A stretch of DNA of 64,000 nucleotides. It comes from Cydia pomonella (Eukaryota; Arthropoda; Insecta; Lepidoptera; Tortricidae). Positions 32,520 through 42,967 of the stretch are shown here, piece by piece. The stretch lies in the NCBI RefSeq assembly GCF_033807575.1, contig NC_084706.1:25837204-25901203 (forward strand), written 5' to 3'. The notes under the pieces were generated by a model. That model was not told where the DNA came from. It did no database searches and saw only the letters and a list, made by a program, of their open reading frames with translations. The position numbers and the translations under genes are program-made. The first letter of the stretch is position 1. The number at the start of each line of letters is the position of its first letter.

Positions 32520-33577
32520 GTAAATAATAATGCTTTCCCATTTCCTGGCGGGATGTACGCTTTTTTTTATATCTAAAAATTTATAAATGTGCCATTAGGA
32601 TTCAGTATGAACAGCATCATTACTGCAGTAGTATTGTAGTCGGCAACGGATTTCTGACATTTGCTCCACATTGCCTACCAAGTCTTAGGCATGGCTTCTT
32701 TCTTGATTCTTGTGTCCGACTGAAGTTTTGGGTTTCGCAGGTTTGGACATAAAAATCATGTTTGCCCGACAGTTACGTCCAAAAAACTACCGAACATTTC
32801 AACCACCCAAAAATTTATTTTCGGTAATGTCCGACCGATTTCTGTTTTCGGGTTCAGCAGGTTTTGGTTAAGAAAACATGTTTCGGCTAAAACTTGGGCT
32901 TCGACCGAAACTAGAGCAAAACCAAACTTTCATTTTCATTTTTGGCTTCGGTAAACATCGGGTTTTGCACACTAATGAATTCACGACAAGGATCCCAAGA
33001 AGTGAAGAAGTCACTGTTTTGCGGCCAAATCTGTATTTTAATTTTTAATCCGATTCTCGTTTCGGCAGATCACCCCGAGCCGACCTTAATGACTTGTTAA
33101 ATGTTAAATACCATTTTACCATTACATAAGCTTAAATGCCAAGGCTCTGATGAACAGGAAAGATTAATTGTTATTAATAACTGTAAGCACCCCTCTGCTA
33201 TAACCGGAAAAGTGCGTAGGGTGTATTATATTAAAGTTTCGAATCACGAATGTCGATTAATGAAAAATGGGCTCTGATCTGATGAAAATATGAGTGATTT
33301 TACAATTATCCGATATTCGGAAGTTCGAAAATACATTTTACTATAGTTAACTGACTAATTATAAACCCTATTTCAAAGACATAAGGCCCAAGACTGATTA
33401 GTTAAATGTTGCAACATCAATCGAAGGAAAGAATGTAATGATACGTCCGACTTGGTAACTATTGTTTCCTATGTTAAATTGTTCCGGGGTTTCGAATGTT
33501 ACAATAACAGTTATTATTGTATTACCTGTTTAGTGTGTATTGTATTTTTTACGAAGTTTAGGTGAGGTTCGGGTGTT
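32520..33577. other. Gene-free interval with an AACCGAA/CGGTTTCGG-type repeat
   Basis: Positions about 32700-32960 are rich in GTCCGACCGATTTC, TTTCGGCTAAAAC and CGACCGAAACTAGAGCAAAA words, related to 24238-24445. The remainder is AT-rich with no ORF of note. Confidence 0.45.
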
Positions 33578-33784
33578 AACTGCAGCTGCATTACTGCTGC
33601 GACATTACTGCAGTGGCGTTGAACGTCAATTGCCTTCATAAAATGAGTAACGTGCACCACTGCAAAACCAACTGCCGCGATTATGACGTTCAATCCGTCA
33701 CTCATTTTGTCAAGAAAATTGACAGATAAAGCGACTGCGCTAAGGCTGCAGCAGTAATGTTGTAGCAGCAATGCAGCTGCAGTT
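33578..33784. mobile_element. MITE with AACTGCAGCTGCATTACTGC ends (family M4)
   Basis: The left end AACTGCAGCTGCATTACTGC and the inverted right end (GCAGCAATGCAGCTGCAGTT) bound a palindromic interior with TCACTCATTTTGTCAAGAAA. The related CAGTAATGC-type repeats are at 53716-54160 and 54420-54580. The long minus-strand frame over it is a by-product. Confidence 0.75.
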
Positions 33785-33851
33785 GCCAGCTGAACGTAAT
33801 TTTTAGAAATATGCACAATTTTGGAGGACATTGTCAAATGAAGTTTATATT

Positions 33852-34550
33852 AAAAAAAGGCCAAGAGCATGTCGGGCCACGCTCAGTGTAGGGTTCCGTA
33901 GTTACTCTTCCGTCACAATAAGCTAAACTGGAGCTTAAAGTATAGTAAATTGTTAATCAAGAGATGAAACGGTACCTTTTACCCGAGTTAAACAAATAGG
34001 CAAATTTGCATAATCAGTACCTAATTAAAGTAAGTCTTTTTACTATGAAGGGAAAACTATTTGCGATAACTCAAAAACAGCTAAACTGATCATATCCGCT
34101 ATAGTTTTCATTTAATGTCTTTCTTAAGCTCTACTTCCACGATTTTTTTCATATTTTTTGGACCTATGGTTCAAAAGTTAGAGGGGGGGGGGGGACACAT
34201 TTTTTTTTCTTTCGGAGCGATTATCTCCGTATATATTCATTTTATCAAAAAATGTTTCTTGAAAACCCCTATTAGTTTTGAAAGAACTTTCCAACGATAC
34301 CCCACACTATAGGGTTGAAGCGAAAAAAAAATTCACCCCCACTTTACGTGTAGGGGAGGTACCCTAAAAAAAATTAAATTTTTAGATTTTATTGTACGAC
34401 TTTGTCGGCTTTATTGATTTATATATCCATGCCAAATTTCAGCTTTCTAGCACTAACGACCACGGAGCAAAGCCTCGGACAGACAGACAGACAGACAGAC
34501 GGACATGGCGAAACTATAAGGGTTCCTAGTTGACTACGGAACCCTAAAAA
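33852..34550 (+). mobile_element. Interspersed CCGGCCAAG-type element, second 700-bp copy
   Basis: Starts AAAGGCCAAGAGCATGTCGG and ends GACTACGGAACCCTAAAAA. It aligns along its whole length with 10025-10727 in inverted orientation, including the poly-G tract near 34183 and (CAGA)n near 34482. The two copies differ by scattered substitutions and small indels. Non-coding. Confidence 0.87.
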
Positions 34551-34599
34551 TGAATTAATCTCAATTGGAATTACACAACCACCACCTGTCACCTACAGG

Positions 34600-34753
34600 T
34601 GACCTACATGTGTCCACGGAAGGTAGGTGTTCACCTTTTTCAGTATAATTATATATAGTGTACAAGTTAGTTATGTCTTTTTTTCTCATTCTTTATATGT
34701 ATTGTATAACTGTGTACTTATACTGAAATAAATGATTATTCTATTCTATTCTA
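34600..34753 (+). mobile_element. LINE 3' tail
   Basis: ACTGAAATAAATGATTATTC and (TATTC)n close a short AT-rich 3' UTR. No coding part. Confidence 0.5.
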
Positions 34754-34782
34754 CACAACAAACACGCACTACACAATCTGAG

Positions 34783-34966
34783 CCCCTAGTGTAAATTTAT
34801 CTGATAGCGAAACGTGACGTACGCGTTTGCGTTAAGTCTCATTTTGTATGGGATTTAGAAACAGCGCGCCAAGCGGGACGTTTTGGAAACTCAAAATCCG
34901 ATACAAAATGAGACTTAACGCAAACGCGTACGTCACGTTTCGCATCGAATAAATTTACACTAGGGG
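34783..34966. mobile_element. MITE with about 75-bp inverted repeats (184 bp)
   Basis: The ends CCCCTAGTGTAAATTTATCT and (reverse complement) CCCCTAGTGTAAATTTATTC continue through GCGAAACGTGACGTACGCGT, TTGCGTTAAGTCTCATTTTG on both arms. The central loop is about 35 bp. The CCCCTAGTG ends resemble the termini of the 2.67-kb transposon at 50188-52854. Confidence 0.92.
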
Positions 34967-34979
34967 TACTGGCCTACTA

Positions 34980-36800
34980 CCTATATCAGAAAACTACGAT
35001 AAATTCGTATTTAAAATTAAATGAGGATGATAGCCACGCCCTCGCCTTGAGGCGCCGGCGCCACTGATATGAAAGCTATGTACTTACAAATCTTACAATA
35101 CACGTAACACTATTAGACGGAACGGAACATCTATCTTCGTACTCTTCGAATTCTTTGTTCTTTATACTTCGAAAAGTCACAGTTTTTGAGTCACATCTAA
35201 AATAACTCCGCTTTATTTAGGCAGAAAAAAGCTGGTGGCCCTCTGACGGTATGAGTTTTTCCAAGTGGCATATTTTATTTCTAGTGGCAGCTTGATTGAA
35301 GCCCTATAACGTCTTATTTTTCATCATCACTACACCTTATAGAATAAAGCCCCGCGCCGCGTATGTCTGTGTTTATGTGGTGTGTATGTATGTTCACGAT
35401 ATACTCAAAAACTACTAAACGGATTTTCATACGGTTTTCACCAATCAATAGAGTGATTCTTGAGAAAGGTTTAGGTGTATGATTTGTTTTTTAAGCCGTA
35501 CGAAGCATTTAATAAAATTAAACTAGTACTATCCAGTCCTGGAATTCCAATATTTCGAAATTGATCGTCTTCTATACCAGCATATAAATACCGTAAAAAT
35601 CAGTTTGATGTTCCAGTTTTTCGAAATTCAGGGATTTATGTCCTAGTGTTAGTCCATCTAATCAGGGGACCAATTTTTGAATATCGAGCGCTCGATTTCG
35701 TCACTCGAATCCGTGGAAAACGGCGAAATGCTATTTTTTAAATACGTAAATTAAAAATCGTACTGAACAAAACATTTGCATTTTTTGCCTCGATCATTGT
35801 TCCCTCATTCCGCATTGTCATCTGTCAAATGGCATAATGGAAACAAGAAGCATTTAAATTTAAATAGCATCGCTACCTTTGCTCGCGTCAACGGGAACCA
35901 GTTCAAAATGTCAACGATATATCAACCGCATTTCTGTTTACGACATAATCAATATTAACATATCATTAGTAAAAGGATCTGAATATAAAAATATATCAAA
36001 AATGGCTCACTTAATTAATTTCATTAGAATGTCGCTCGATATGTTTCCATTCGTTATCAGATTCTTCTACATGAGCAACACGTACAAAATATCCGGCAGA
36101 GATTTGATTCTGATGTTATATTGAGTGCATTTTACAACCTTTATAAAGCTAAAAAAAGTAGTTCTTTCTCTAAGCTCCTATACGTCGAGGTAACGTTGAC
36201 AGCAGAAAATGGAGAGGCAAAAAATAAACGCACTGGAGGTGTGCAGAATGCTTGAATTATCATGGACTATACCAACGAGTGCTTACACGTACTCCTGGAA
36301 CTCTGCATCAAACAATCGTTCTTTCATCGCTCATTTTTAGAGATAAAGCTAGATGCTTTAGCATCCTTCCCAACGGGTCTAAGAACTTTTTAGTAGGTAT
36401 TAATTAACGTTACACGACTTTCCTAAATAAACGGGTTTTCATCACAAAATCGACGGGTTTTCAAGCCTAAGTAATTTTCGTACTTTATCCATGCATGTCA
36501 CAATATTGTTAAAGTGTCTATTTGTATGATTAGTATGAAGAAAGTTCTAGAAAAATGTACCCAAATCATTATTTTTTTGTAATGCTCATTGAAAGACGCA
36601 TGTTACCCGAACTTTTTTTGACTCAAACATGCCAAGCGTCCTGGTACAGTTTTGTATCCTTAACTTCACTGAAAAAAAAAAGATCTATCGAGCACACATT
36701 ATAGTGATTTTCATCATGAAAAAACGAACAGTCACTACTTTTTAGCTACTCAAATAGTAAAATTTACTGTCTTTTCGGAACAGTAAAATTTACTGTTTTT
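34980..36800. other. Gene-free interval with one interspersed repeat (35335-35515)
   Basis: Positions 35335-35515 (AATAAAGCCCCGCGCCGCGT, ACTCAAAAACTACTAAACGG, ACCAATCAATAGAGTGATTC) are a common interspersed repeat, with a fragment at 6880-6955. Positions 35640-35760 contain a second repeat-like block (GAATATCGAGCGCTCGATTT). CAGTAAAATTTACTGT occurs twice near 36756 and 36782. No gene recognised. Confidence 0.45.
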
Positions 36801-36837
36801 TTTCTGTGTTGTTTCGTGACAAGTGTTTATGTTTATA

Positions 36838-37640
36838 GTCAGTCTTTCTTGGATCCGACCTCCCTAAGACTGGCGACTGGTTTGCGACTCGGGGTTTCGG
36901 TATGTACGCCACATATATGGTCTTGTGGCACGGACGTGGACCGACTGGGACACCATGGATTATCTTGTCAAAAAAGTGCAGGTCGTTTTTCAAGACATGC
37001 GTCGCTTAATGACATAATCCGTCGATCTCTTGCCACCATGAATGTTTTAACCATATTAAAATACTCGTAGGTATACAATGTTACTTGCTACTCGACTTCG
37101 ACTCGACCGCTCGTACGTAAGTCGTAACCTGCGAGAGAAGACTGGACGTCCTCGTGTAAATATCACTTGATCTGGATTGGACTTCCCCGTGTTTATTGCT
37201 CCAATTTTTACAATATGCGAAAGGTGCGAACCAGGTACATTTATTATTAATTAATATATAAGATTTGCAGAAAACCTTGCGAAAAAATGTGGGGTAATGA
37301 GGCTCTGGAGTTCTTAGGGAGTTGGGCAGGCGTTTACGGGAGAAGGGTACTGATTCCCGTACTGGGTCTTGGCTGGTCCAACAGGTTTCCAGCGCCATAG
37401 AGCGTGGGAATGCTGCCGGCATAATGGGAACTTTCGAGCCAGGCTTGTTGCAGGGTGGGGATGTGCGTTAGTTCATAAATGTTTTTGACGAAGCTTGTTG
37501 CGGAATTTATGGATTGTTTTACTATTAATGTACAATAAGTTTGTGGCGATGCTAGTGCGGATTACATTTGTATTTTGACGAAGCATGTGGGGGATTACCT
37601 TTGTATTTCATTATGAATTAAAGATTTTACTACTTAAAAA
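36838..37640 (+). mobile_element. Retroelement ORF remnant with Cys/His and endonuclease-like C-terminus
   Basis: Two collinear pieces of one retroelement frame. The first (36838-37042) reads DPTSLRLATGLRLGVSVCTP, HIWSCGT, then LGHHGLSCQKSAGRFSRHAS and LNDIIRRSL. The second (about 37290-37471) reads LRELGRRLREKGTDSRTGSW, LVQQVSSAIERGNAAGIMGT, ending GGDVR-stop. The C...H..SCG...H-HGLSC...RH order resembles the zinc-knuckle plus restriction-like endonuclease tails of some non-LTR elements; Trp replaces an expected Cys in HIWSC. The catalytic middle is missing. A 3' UTR runs to a poly-A near 37640. Confidence 0.65.
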
Positions 37641-37649
37641 AATGTGCTT

Positions 37650-38770
37650 CCATGCACATTTTTTTGTGTGTATGAGGTTAGGTTTCTTTACATACATATA
37701 TATTTATTAGTATACCTACCTAATAAATAATCTTAAGTGTAACCTTAGTGGGGATCTGGGGATGCAATGCAAATAAGTCAAATGGGCCAAATTGAGGTAG
37801 AACTATACTTAAAAGTATACAAACTTGCTTCAGATGTCATACTCGTGTGGTTTTTTTATTCAACTATTTAATTCTTAACTTCATCAACAAAGCAGCGATT
37901 ACCTACTGTTAGTTCTGGAGTCTAAAGCAGATGGGCTCTATTTTTTGGGCTTGAAAAAAATACGCTCGTATACCAAAAATTCCTCAGACAGATTTGGTCA
38001 CATTGACCGTACAATGGATTGTTAAATAGTACTACTTACCTACCCTAAATGTAATTATGTAGGTACCTGGTACGGGTAATTCAGCACCTGCATAGTTAAG
38101 TTAAAAAAGAATTGATATAGGCAATGTAAGCTAATAATCATTAATTAGAGTTAATAACATTTATCTTAATTGATCATCTGAACAATTCTTTGCTCATATA
38201 TTCTGCCACTAAAATGCCACAATTACTCATGACTATATTGATATTTTTATTGTCTTCCTGACGGCCACGAAAAGTATAAACCAGTTGCAACTCCAAACAT
38301 GTCCATAACGGCATTATTTACCACTTTTATGAGCATTTCATGACTAATTAACTCTTTTATAGTTATCGGTATTGTGCGAAAAGTTCCTGTTTTAAAGATG
38401 CGAGGGCATTCTGTACTATTTTATCATTTTTAAATGTCCGGCGCCTCCAAAAACTTCATGAGCGATAAAAGATACTTTTGACGTGTAGTCTCAGTCTCCC
38501 CGCGAATAGTTATATGTATACTATGTACCATTGCTCGCAATAAATGATTTCTGAATTCTAGTTATACTGACTGTACCCACCTAATTTTAGGAACTTGTTA
38601 CTAGACTAGAGAGTTGGCAAATACGGACATTAGATAATATTGACACAAGAATATTAAACGCCACACGTATTTCTGTTTCCTCTTTTGTTGTTGATCAAAC
38701 GGACATAACATTTGTGTTATACAGGTTACACAGTATTAGAGAGATGGTAAATAAAAATGTTGTTTCGTAA
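37650..38770. other. Gene-free AT-rich interval
   Basis: A short hairpin, AAATGTGCTTCCATGCACATTT, occurs at 37640-37663, and a possible LINE tail (GCAATAAATGATTTCTG) near 38540. Nothing else recognised. Confidence 0.4.
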
Positions 38771-38773
38771 TTA

Positions 38774-38901
38774 CCAGGCCAATTCTAGTTGAAGTTAGTA
38801 GTTTAAGTTATTAGATCTTCAACCGGAATGTCACTTTCGAGACTGAGAGATCAGTATCATATTGGAATGAGATCTAATAACTAAAACTGGAATTGGCCAG
38901 T
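38774..38901. mobile_element. Hairpin MITE (128 bp)
   Basis: ACCAGGCCAATTCTAGTT...AAGTTATTAGATCT pairs with AGATCTAATAACTAAAACTG, GAATTGGCCAGT. The interior is CACTTTCGAGACTGAGAGAT. Confidence 0.75.
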
Positions 38902-39261
38902 AAGATTGTGATAACCCGCCTGTGAGTATATACAAAGATTCATTGATTGAGTAAGATGCGTAAAATCTAAGTCAAATTTCGTGTTTAGAATTTGACAGGC
39001 AAACGAGATCGCGCTGTACAGCTCCATACATATTGCGGGAGCTCTGACTGTCAAAAGTTGACGTTTGACAATTCAGTGACCGCGAAACATATAGCGCAGG
39101 TCAGCACCATCTGTTTTGGATGTCAAACTAAGGGGCACGTTATTTTATATATCAACATTATTTTATCTGCATTTCTAAAATTTTATGCTATACATGCAAC
39201 AAATGATTGGTGTACTTAGATAAACCCCATCTATATCTACATATATAAAATATAGATCTTC

Positions 39262-39592
39262 TTCTTCCTCGCGTTGTCCCGGCATTTTGCCACGGCTCAT
39301 GGGAGCCTGGGGTCCGCTTGACAACTAACCCCAAGATTTGGCGTAGGCACCAGTTTTTACGAAAGCGACTGCCATCTGTCCTTCAAACCCAGAGGGTAAA
39401 CTAGGCCTTGTTGGGATTAGTCCGGTTTCCTCACGATGTTTTCCTTCACCGAAAAGCGACTGGTAAATATCAAATGGTAAATATTTCTTACATAAGCTCC
39501 GAAAAACTCATTCGTACGAGCCGGGGTTTGAACTCGCGACCTCCGGATTGAAAGTCACATGCTCTTACCGCTAGGCCACCAGCGCTTCCGCG
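39262..39592 (-). mobile_element. tRNA-derived SINE (family S2), long copy
   Basis: On the minus strand the head AAGCGCTGGTGGCCTAGCGG, TAAGAGC (A box) and GAGGTCGCGAGTTCAAACCC (B box) is followed by the body containing CGGTGAAGGAAAACATCGTG, AGGAAACCGG, and ends in GGGACAACGCGAGGAAGAAG. The head is tRNA-like but lacks a cloverleaf-compatible 3' end, so it is not a tRNA gene. Confidence 0.9.
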
Positions 39593-39664
39593 ATATATAA
39601 AATATAGAAATAAAATAAGTACCTATTTAAACAAGTAGATTTTTAAAATTACGAGTATAAACGC

Positions 39665-39770
39665 ACTTGCAACCTCTCTGGTGTTGCAGGTGTCCATGGG
39701 CGGCGGTAATCGCTTACCATCAGGTGATCCGTCTGCTCGTTTGCCTCCTCTACAAAAAAAAACTGAAATC
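39665..39770 (+). mobile_element. LINE 3' end (VHGRR-type)
   Basis: CTCTGGTGTTGCAGGTGTCC, ATGGGCGGCGGTAATCGCTT, ACCATCAGGTGATCCGTCTG, CTCGTTTGCC, then poly-A: the end and 3' UTR of the LINE type also seen at 47850-48030. Confidence 0.8.
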
Positions 39771-39839
39771 AATCATATATACTTATGAAAAAGTGACGGA
39801 AAAAACGTCAACGAAAACGTTTTGTGTTTCTTTCATATT

Positions 39840-39912
39840 AGTGCGAGTGACAGGTGCGTTTGTTCGTGCGCTACGGAGCGTAAGCGATTTGCATGTTGGC
39901 TACGCGGCATCT
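39840..39912. mobile_element. Fragment of the CGATTGGCAT hairpin family
   Basis: AGTGCGAGTGACAGGTGCGT, GCTACGGAGCGTAAGCGATT, TGCATGTTGGCTACGCGGCA; a single half-unit related to the array at 19905-20345. Confidence 0.6.
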
Positions 39913-39914
39913 AA

Positions 39915-40086
39915 GGCTGGCGTCCACTAGGCTCGCCGAGGCGAATGGAATCGAATCGCAATAATTCGCCTCCATACATTACTATGAATGGTCAATTCGA
40001 TTCGTTGCGCCGCGGCTCTTCGTCAATAGACGCAGTTTCATAGTCAATGTGTAGAAGGCGCAGTGCGAGCCTAGTGGACGCCAGCC
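39915..40086. mobile_element. MITE with GGCTGGCGTCCACTAGGCTC ends (172 bp)
   Basis: Perfect 22-bp terminal inverted repeats, GGCTGGCGTCCACTAGGCTC then GC, flank a less symmetrical middle with GAATCGAATCG words. No ORF belongs to it. Confidence 0.92.
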
Positions 40087-40119
40087 TCTAGAATACTCGG
40101 TCACGGCGTATCTCCTCAC

Positions 40120-40323
40120 CAGGGATCGGAACCGGTTTTTTGCAAAAACATCGAAATAACCATATATTTCGGTATATTTTATACTCAAAATGTAGGACTC
40201 AGTTGTGTTTTTAAATAACGACTTCGTATTATTAGATTGCCCGATTAGGAATAAAATAATAAACAAAGAACGAAAAAATACCGTTTTCGTTCCCATACAA
40301 AAAATACCGGTTTCCGATCCCTG
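40120..40323. mobile_element. hAT-type MITE (204 bp)
   Basis: The termini CAGGGATCGGAACCGG and (reverse complement) CAGGGATCGGAAACCGG are flanked by a perfect 8-bp duplication CTCCTCAC (40112-40119 and 40324-40331). Non-coding. Confidence 0.95.
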
Positions 40324-40632
40324 CTCCTCACATCCTTCTCGAGTATAGGAAAGCAATACTGGAAAGTCTAGACATTTTTGACCAACTCCAAAAGATTACG
40401 TGCTTGCACCTCTTACGAATCACGAGATTACGATATAGAGACAGTAAGTTTTTTAAATGTATTACAATAAATCTTTTCTAAATGTCAAATGCAATGATAC
40501 ATCGATGACCAAAAGCTAGCTATCCTCGGTCGAAAAACTAAATGTCATTCGTCCACTTTGTAACGAATAGACATGTATTGTTCGTACATATACCCAAGCG
40601 GTCTTATATCAAAGATATATGGGCCAGTTTCG

Positions 40633-40864
40633 TGTAACACGTTAAGATAAAGGTGTTCGGACATTCAACTATAAATGCCATTGTAGATTCAACGCATGGA
40701 AATGTCAGCTGATACATTGCTGATACAGCTGATTTAATTGAGACTTGGTCTATTATAATATGAATATTAATAGTTGTTGTAGGTAGTTCTATAACAAGGT
40801 ATATCTACCCGTTATTATTTTAATAAACCAGTTGTCATCTGAGCTCGGTGTTTGATTTACTACA
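40633..40864 (+). mobile_element. LTR of an LTR retrotransposon (232 bp)
   Basis: Starts TGTAACACGTTAAGATAAAG and ends TTTGATTTACTACA, giving TG...CA ends. AATAAA occurs at about 40832, some 30 bp before the 3' end. It is followed immediately by TGGTGGCAGCGGTGAAAAA, a primer-binding-site-like TGG sequence. From 40865 to about 41040 the leader and the start of a possible gag frame (ATG at 40964) are present. No second LTR or pol is visible, so this is a 5' fragment. Confidence 0.7.
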
Positions 40865-41039
40865 TGGTGGCAGCGGTGAAAAATAAATAGTTTTTGTGCA
40901 GTTATTGGAGTTTATTGGTGTAAGAATTATAAGTTATTGTGTTTGTGCTAAAGTGTACTGCAAATGGAACATGCGATCTTTCATGTGTCTGATATACCTA
41001 AGACCAGCGATAATACATCAGTTGTGCAATATACCTACC

Positions 41040-41289
41040 TATTTGTAAATTCGCATACGCCGGTGCATATTCATGTAAGCTTGAAATTGGCATTAATATT
41101 TTGTAACTTCGACGACTTCTCCTGCCCTATCTTAAAATCGAAAACTAACAAATGGCTTCTTTCTCAATCTTACGATCAGACAGAAGACATCATTCACACT
41201 TAAGTAGCGTATACACACACACACACCCACATATACACATTTTTTTTTCATATGGCTTTCTGTTACTCTACTTCAAAGATTTACAGTTT
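41040..41289. other. Gene-free interval
   Basis: A (CA)n-like patch near 41212-41240; otherwise no recognised feature. Confidence 0.35.
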
Positions 41290-41505
41290 TTAAGTACTGT
41301 ACCGCTTCTTTAGTTTTAAGGTGGTAAAATCCTGTACTTGCTCATGGTATTTGGTTAGAGGACAGTCAAATACCGTGTGGTGTACGGTCTGCTCGGGTGC
41401 TCCACACCGGCATACTGGTGATTCGCACCAGTTCCATTTGTGCCATAGATAGGCACAGTTTCCAACTCCCGTCCTTATCCGATTCAGCATGCACCAAATG
41501 CGCAT
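41290..41505 (-). mobile_element. LINE C-terminal zinc-knuckle region
   Basis: The minus-strand frame reads LNRIRTGVGNCAYLWHKWNW, then CESPVCRCGAPEQTVHHTVF, DCPLTKYHEQVQDF. The C-x-C-G...Q-T-x-x-H...C order is the conserved C-terminal CCHC-like motif of Jockey/I-type LINE reverse transcriptases. Truncated on its 5' side at a CA microsatellite. Confidence 0.87.
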
Positions 41506-41525
41506 TCACACACACACATATACAT

Positions 41526-41565
<40 letters not shown>
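41505..41565. repeat. (CA)n microsatellite
   Basis: Interrupted CACACACA runs with ATATACATATT between. Confidence 0.95.
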
Positions 41566-41719
41566 CACGCCTTAAATATAAATTAGTCCACTTACGCGTG
41601 TTCTTCCTGTGGGTTTTATTTTTGATTGTATTTTATGTTTGTGTTTTTTCTGCATGCACTTTTTGTAATTGTATATTTGAGATTTCTCATTCTAAAAACG
41701 GCCATCATATTCAGTTTAG

Positions 41720-42274
41720 TTAAACTCTCTCAGTAAAATCTATTTTCCCGGTTCCCGCGATACAGGCTGAGCCTAGTTTGGGACCGATGGATATTAGCTT
41801 AATTGTAAAATCTAATTTATGTTAAGTTAAATATGTTATGTCACTTTGTATAAAAGGTTTGGTAAATAAACGATTTGTTTTTTTATATATTTGGATTAAT
41901 TAATGGGTAAATTTTTTAGTTGTTGTTCTGTCCTGTGAACCAGGAAATAACAGCAACAAAGATTCTTGAAATAAAATCGAAGATAATTGTAGTAACAAAG
42001 GGTGTTAGAAAGTTGTAACACGTGCTTGCATAATAAGTGCAATAGAATAAAATAGAATTAAAGAAATGGTCTTAAAATTACCAAAAAAAAATCGGTTAGA
42101 TGCGATGCCTGTTCTCGACACTTTTCAACTGTTTAAATTTTTTTTTCCCACATAAAGTCAGCTTTATGTACATCTTGACAGATGACTTCAGCAACATTTG
42201 CGACACAACGCTTATTCTAGTTTTTAAAAACATTAATTTAATGTCCTACACAAATCATAGGTACACGTAATATA
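41720..42274. other. Gene-free AT-rich interval
   Basis: A probable LINE tail (GTATAAAAGGTTTGGTAAAT, AAACGATTTG) lies near 41850-41880. No gene. Confidence 0.35.
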
Positions 42275-42585
42275 ATAATAAATAATTCAGCCTATATACG
42301 TCCCACTGCTGGGCACAGGCCTCCTCTCATGCGCGAGAGGGCTCGGGCTATATTCCCCACGCTAGCCCAATGCGGATTGGGGACTTCACATACACCTTTG
42401 AATTTCTTCACAGATGTATGCCTGTGCAGGTTTCCTCACGATGTTTTCCTTCACCGAAAAGCTAGTGGTAAATATCAAATGACATTTCGTACATAAGTTC
42501 TGAAAAATTGGTACGAGCCAGGATTTGAACCCGCGACCTCCGGATTGAAAGTCGGACGTCATATCCACTCGGCTACCACCGCTTG
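42275..42585 (-). mobile_element. tRNA-derived SINE (family S2), uninterrupted copy
   Basis: On the minus strand the head AAGCGGTGGTAGCCGAGTGG, ATATGACGTCCGACTTTCAA, TCCGGAGGTCGCGGGTTCAA is followed by TTTTCGGTGAAGGAAAACAT, CGTGAGGAAACCTGCACAGG and AGGCCTGTGCCCAGCAGTGG. It provides the intact reference for the SINE split at 10975/15365. Confidence 0.9.

Positions 42586-42641
<56 letters not shown>
42586..42641. repeat. (AC)n microsatellite, about 27 units
   Basis: An uninterrupted AC run directly next to the SINE head. Confidence 0.97.
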
Positions 42642-42644
<3 letters not shown>

Positions 42645-42677
42645 CTTAGGTACACGTATATAAATAAAAATAAAAAA

Positions 42678-42751
42678 ATCACTTGTCACTGTGCCCGTCA
42701 CTTTCGCGCTTCGGTACTTGTTAGAACGTGACAGGCATGGTGACAAATGAT
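42678..42751. mobile_element. MITE, family M2
   Basis: ATCACTTGTCACTGTGCCCG and the inverted GGCATGGTGACAAATGAT enclose CTTCGGTACTTGTTAGAACG. Sister of 30655-30730. Confidence 0.7.
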
Positions 42752-42811
42752 AAAGAGCCGATATTAGCCCTCCAGGTCTCCTGTCCTTTCAAAACACCGG
42801 CACACGATACA

Positions 42812-42967
42812 TTCATAGTTTTAAAACGAATACGGGACTTAATCGCGTAAACATACGTTTATTATATGGCCTGACGTTTCGAACGTGACGTTACGCTCGT
42901 GGTCACAGGCAGACTCACCACCACCACCACCTGCGATTAAGTCCCGTATTCGTTTTAAAACTATGAA
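42812..42967. mobile_element. MITE with about 33-bp perfect inverted repeats (156 bp)
   Basis: TTCATAGTTTTAAAACGAAT, ACGGGACTTAATCGC at the left is repeated inverted at the right. The interior contains GACGTTTCGAACGTGACGTT and a (CCA)n run. Confidence 0.92.

Noticed and set aside
33514..33837. 107-codon minus-strand ORF
   Set aside because: Lies almost entirely inside the palindromic M4 MITE; no protein motif.
36816..37070. Host zinc-finger gene
   Set aside because: The Cys/His pattern with HHGLSC and RH, plus the matching distal tail (ERGNAAGIMGT), identifies a retroelement C-terminus rather than a host gene.
41397..41723. 108-codon plus-strand ORF with a His-Thr repeat
   Set aside because: Runs through a CA microsatellite and the shadow of a minus-strand LINE frame.
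42386..42682. 98-codon minus-strand ORF with a Val-Cys run
   Set aside because: Produced by the AC microsatellite joined to the SINE head.
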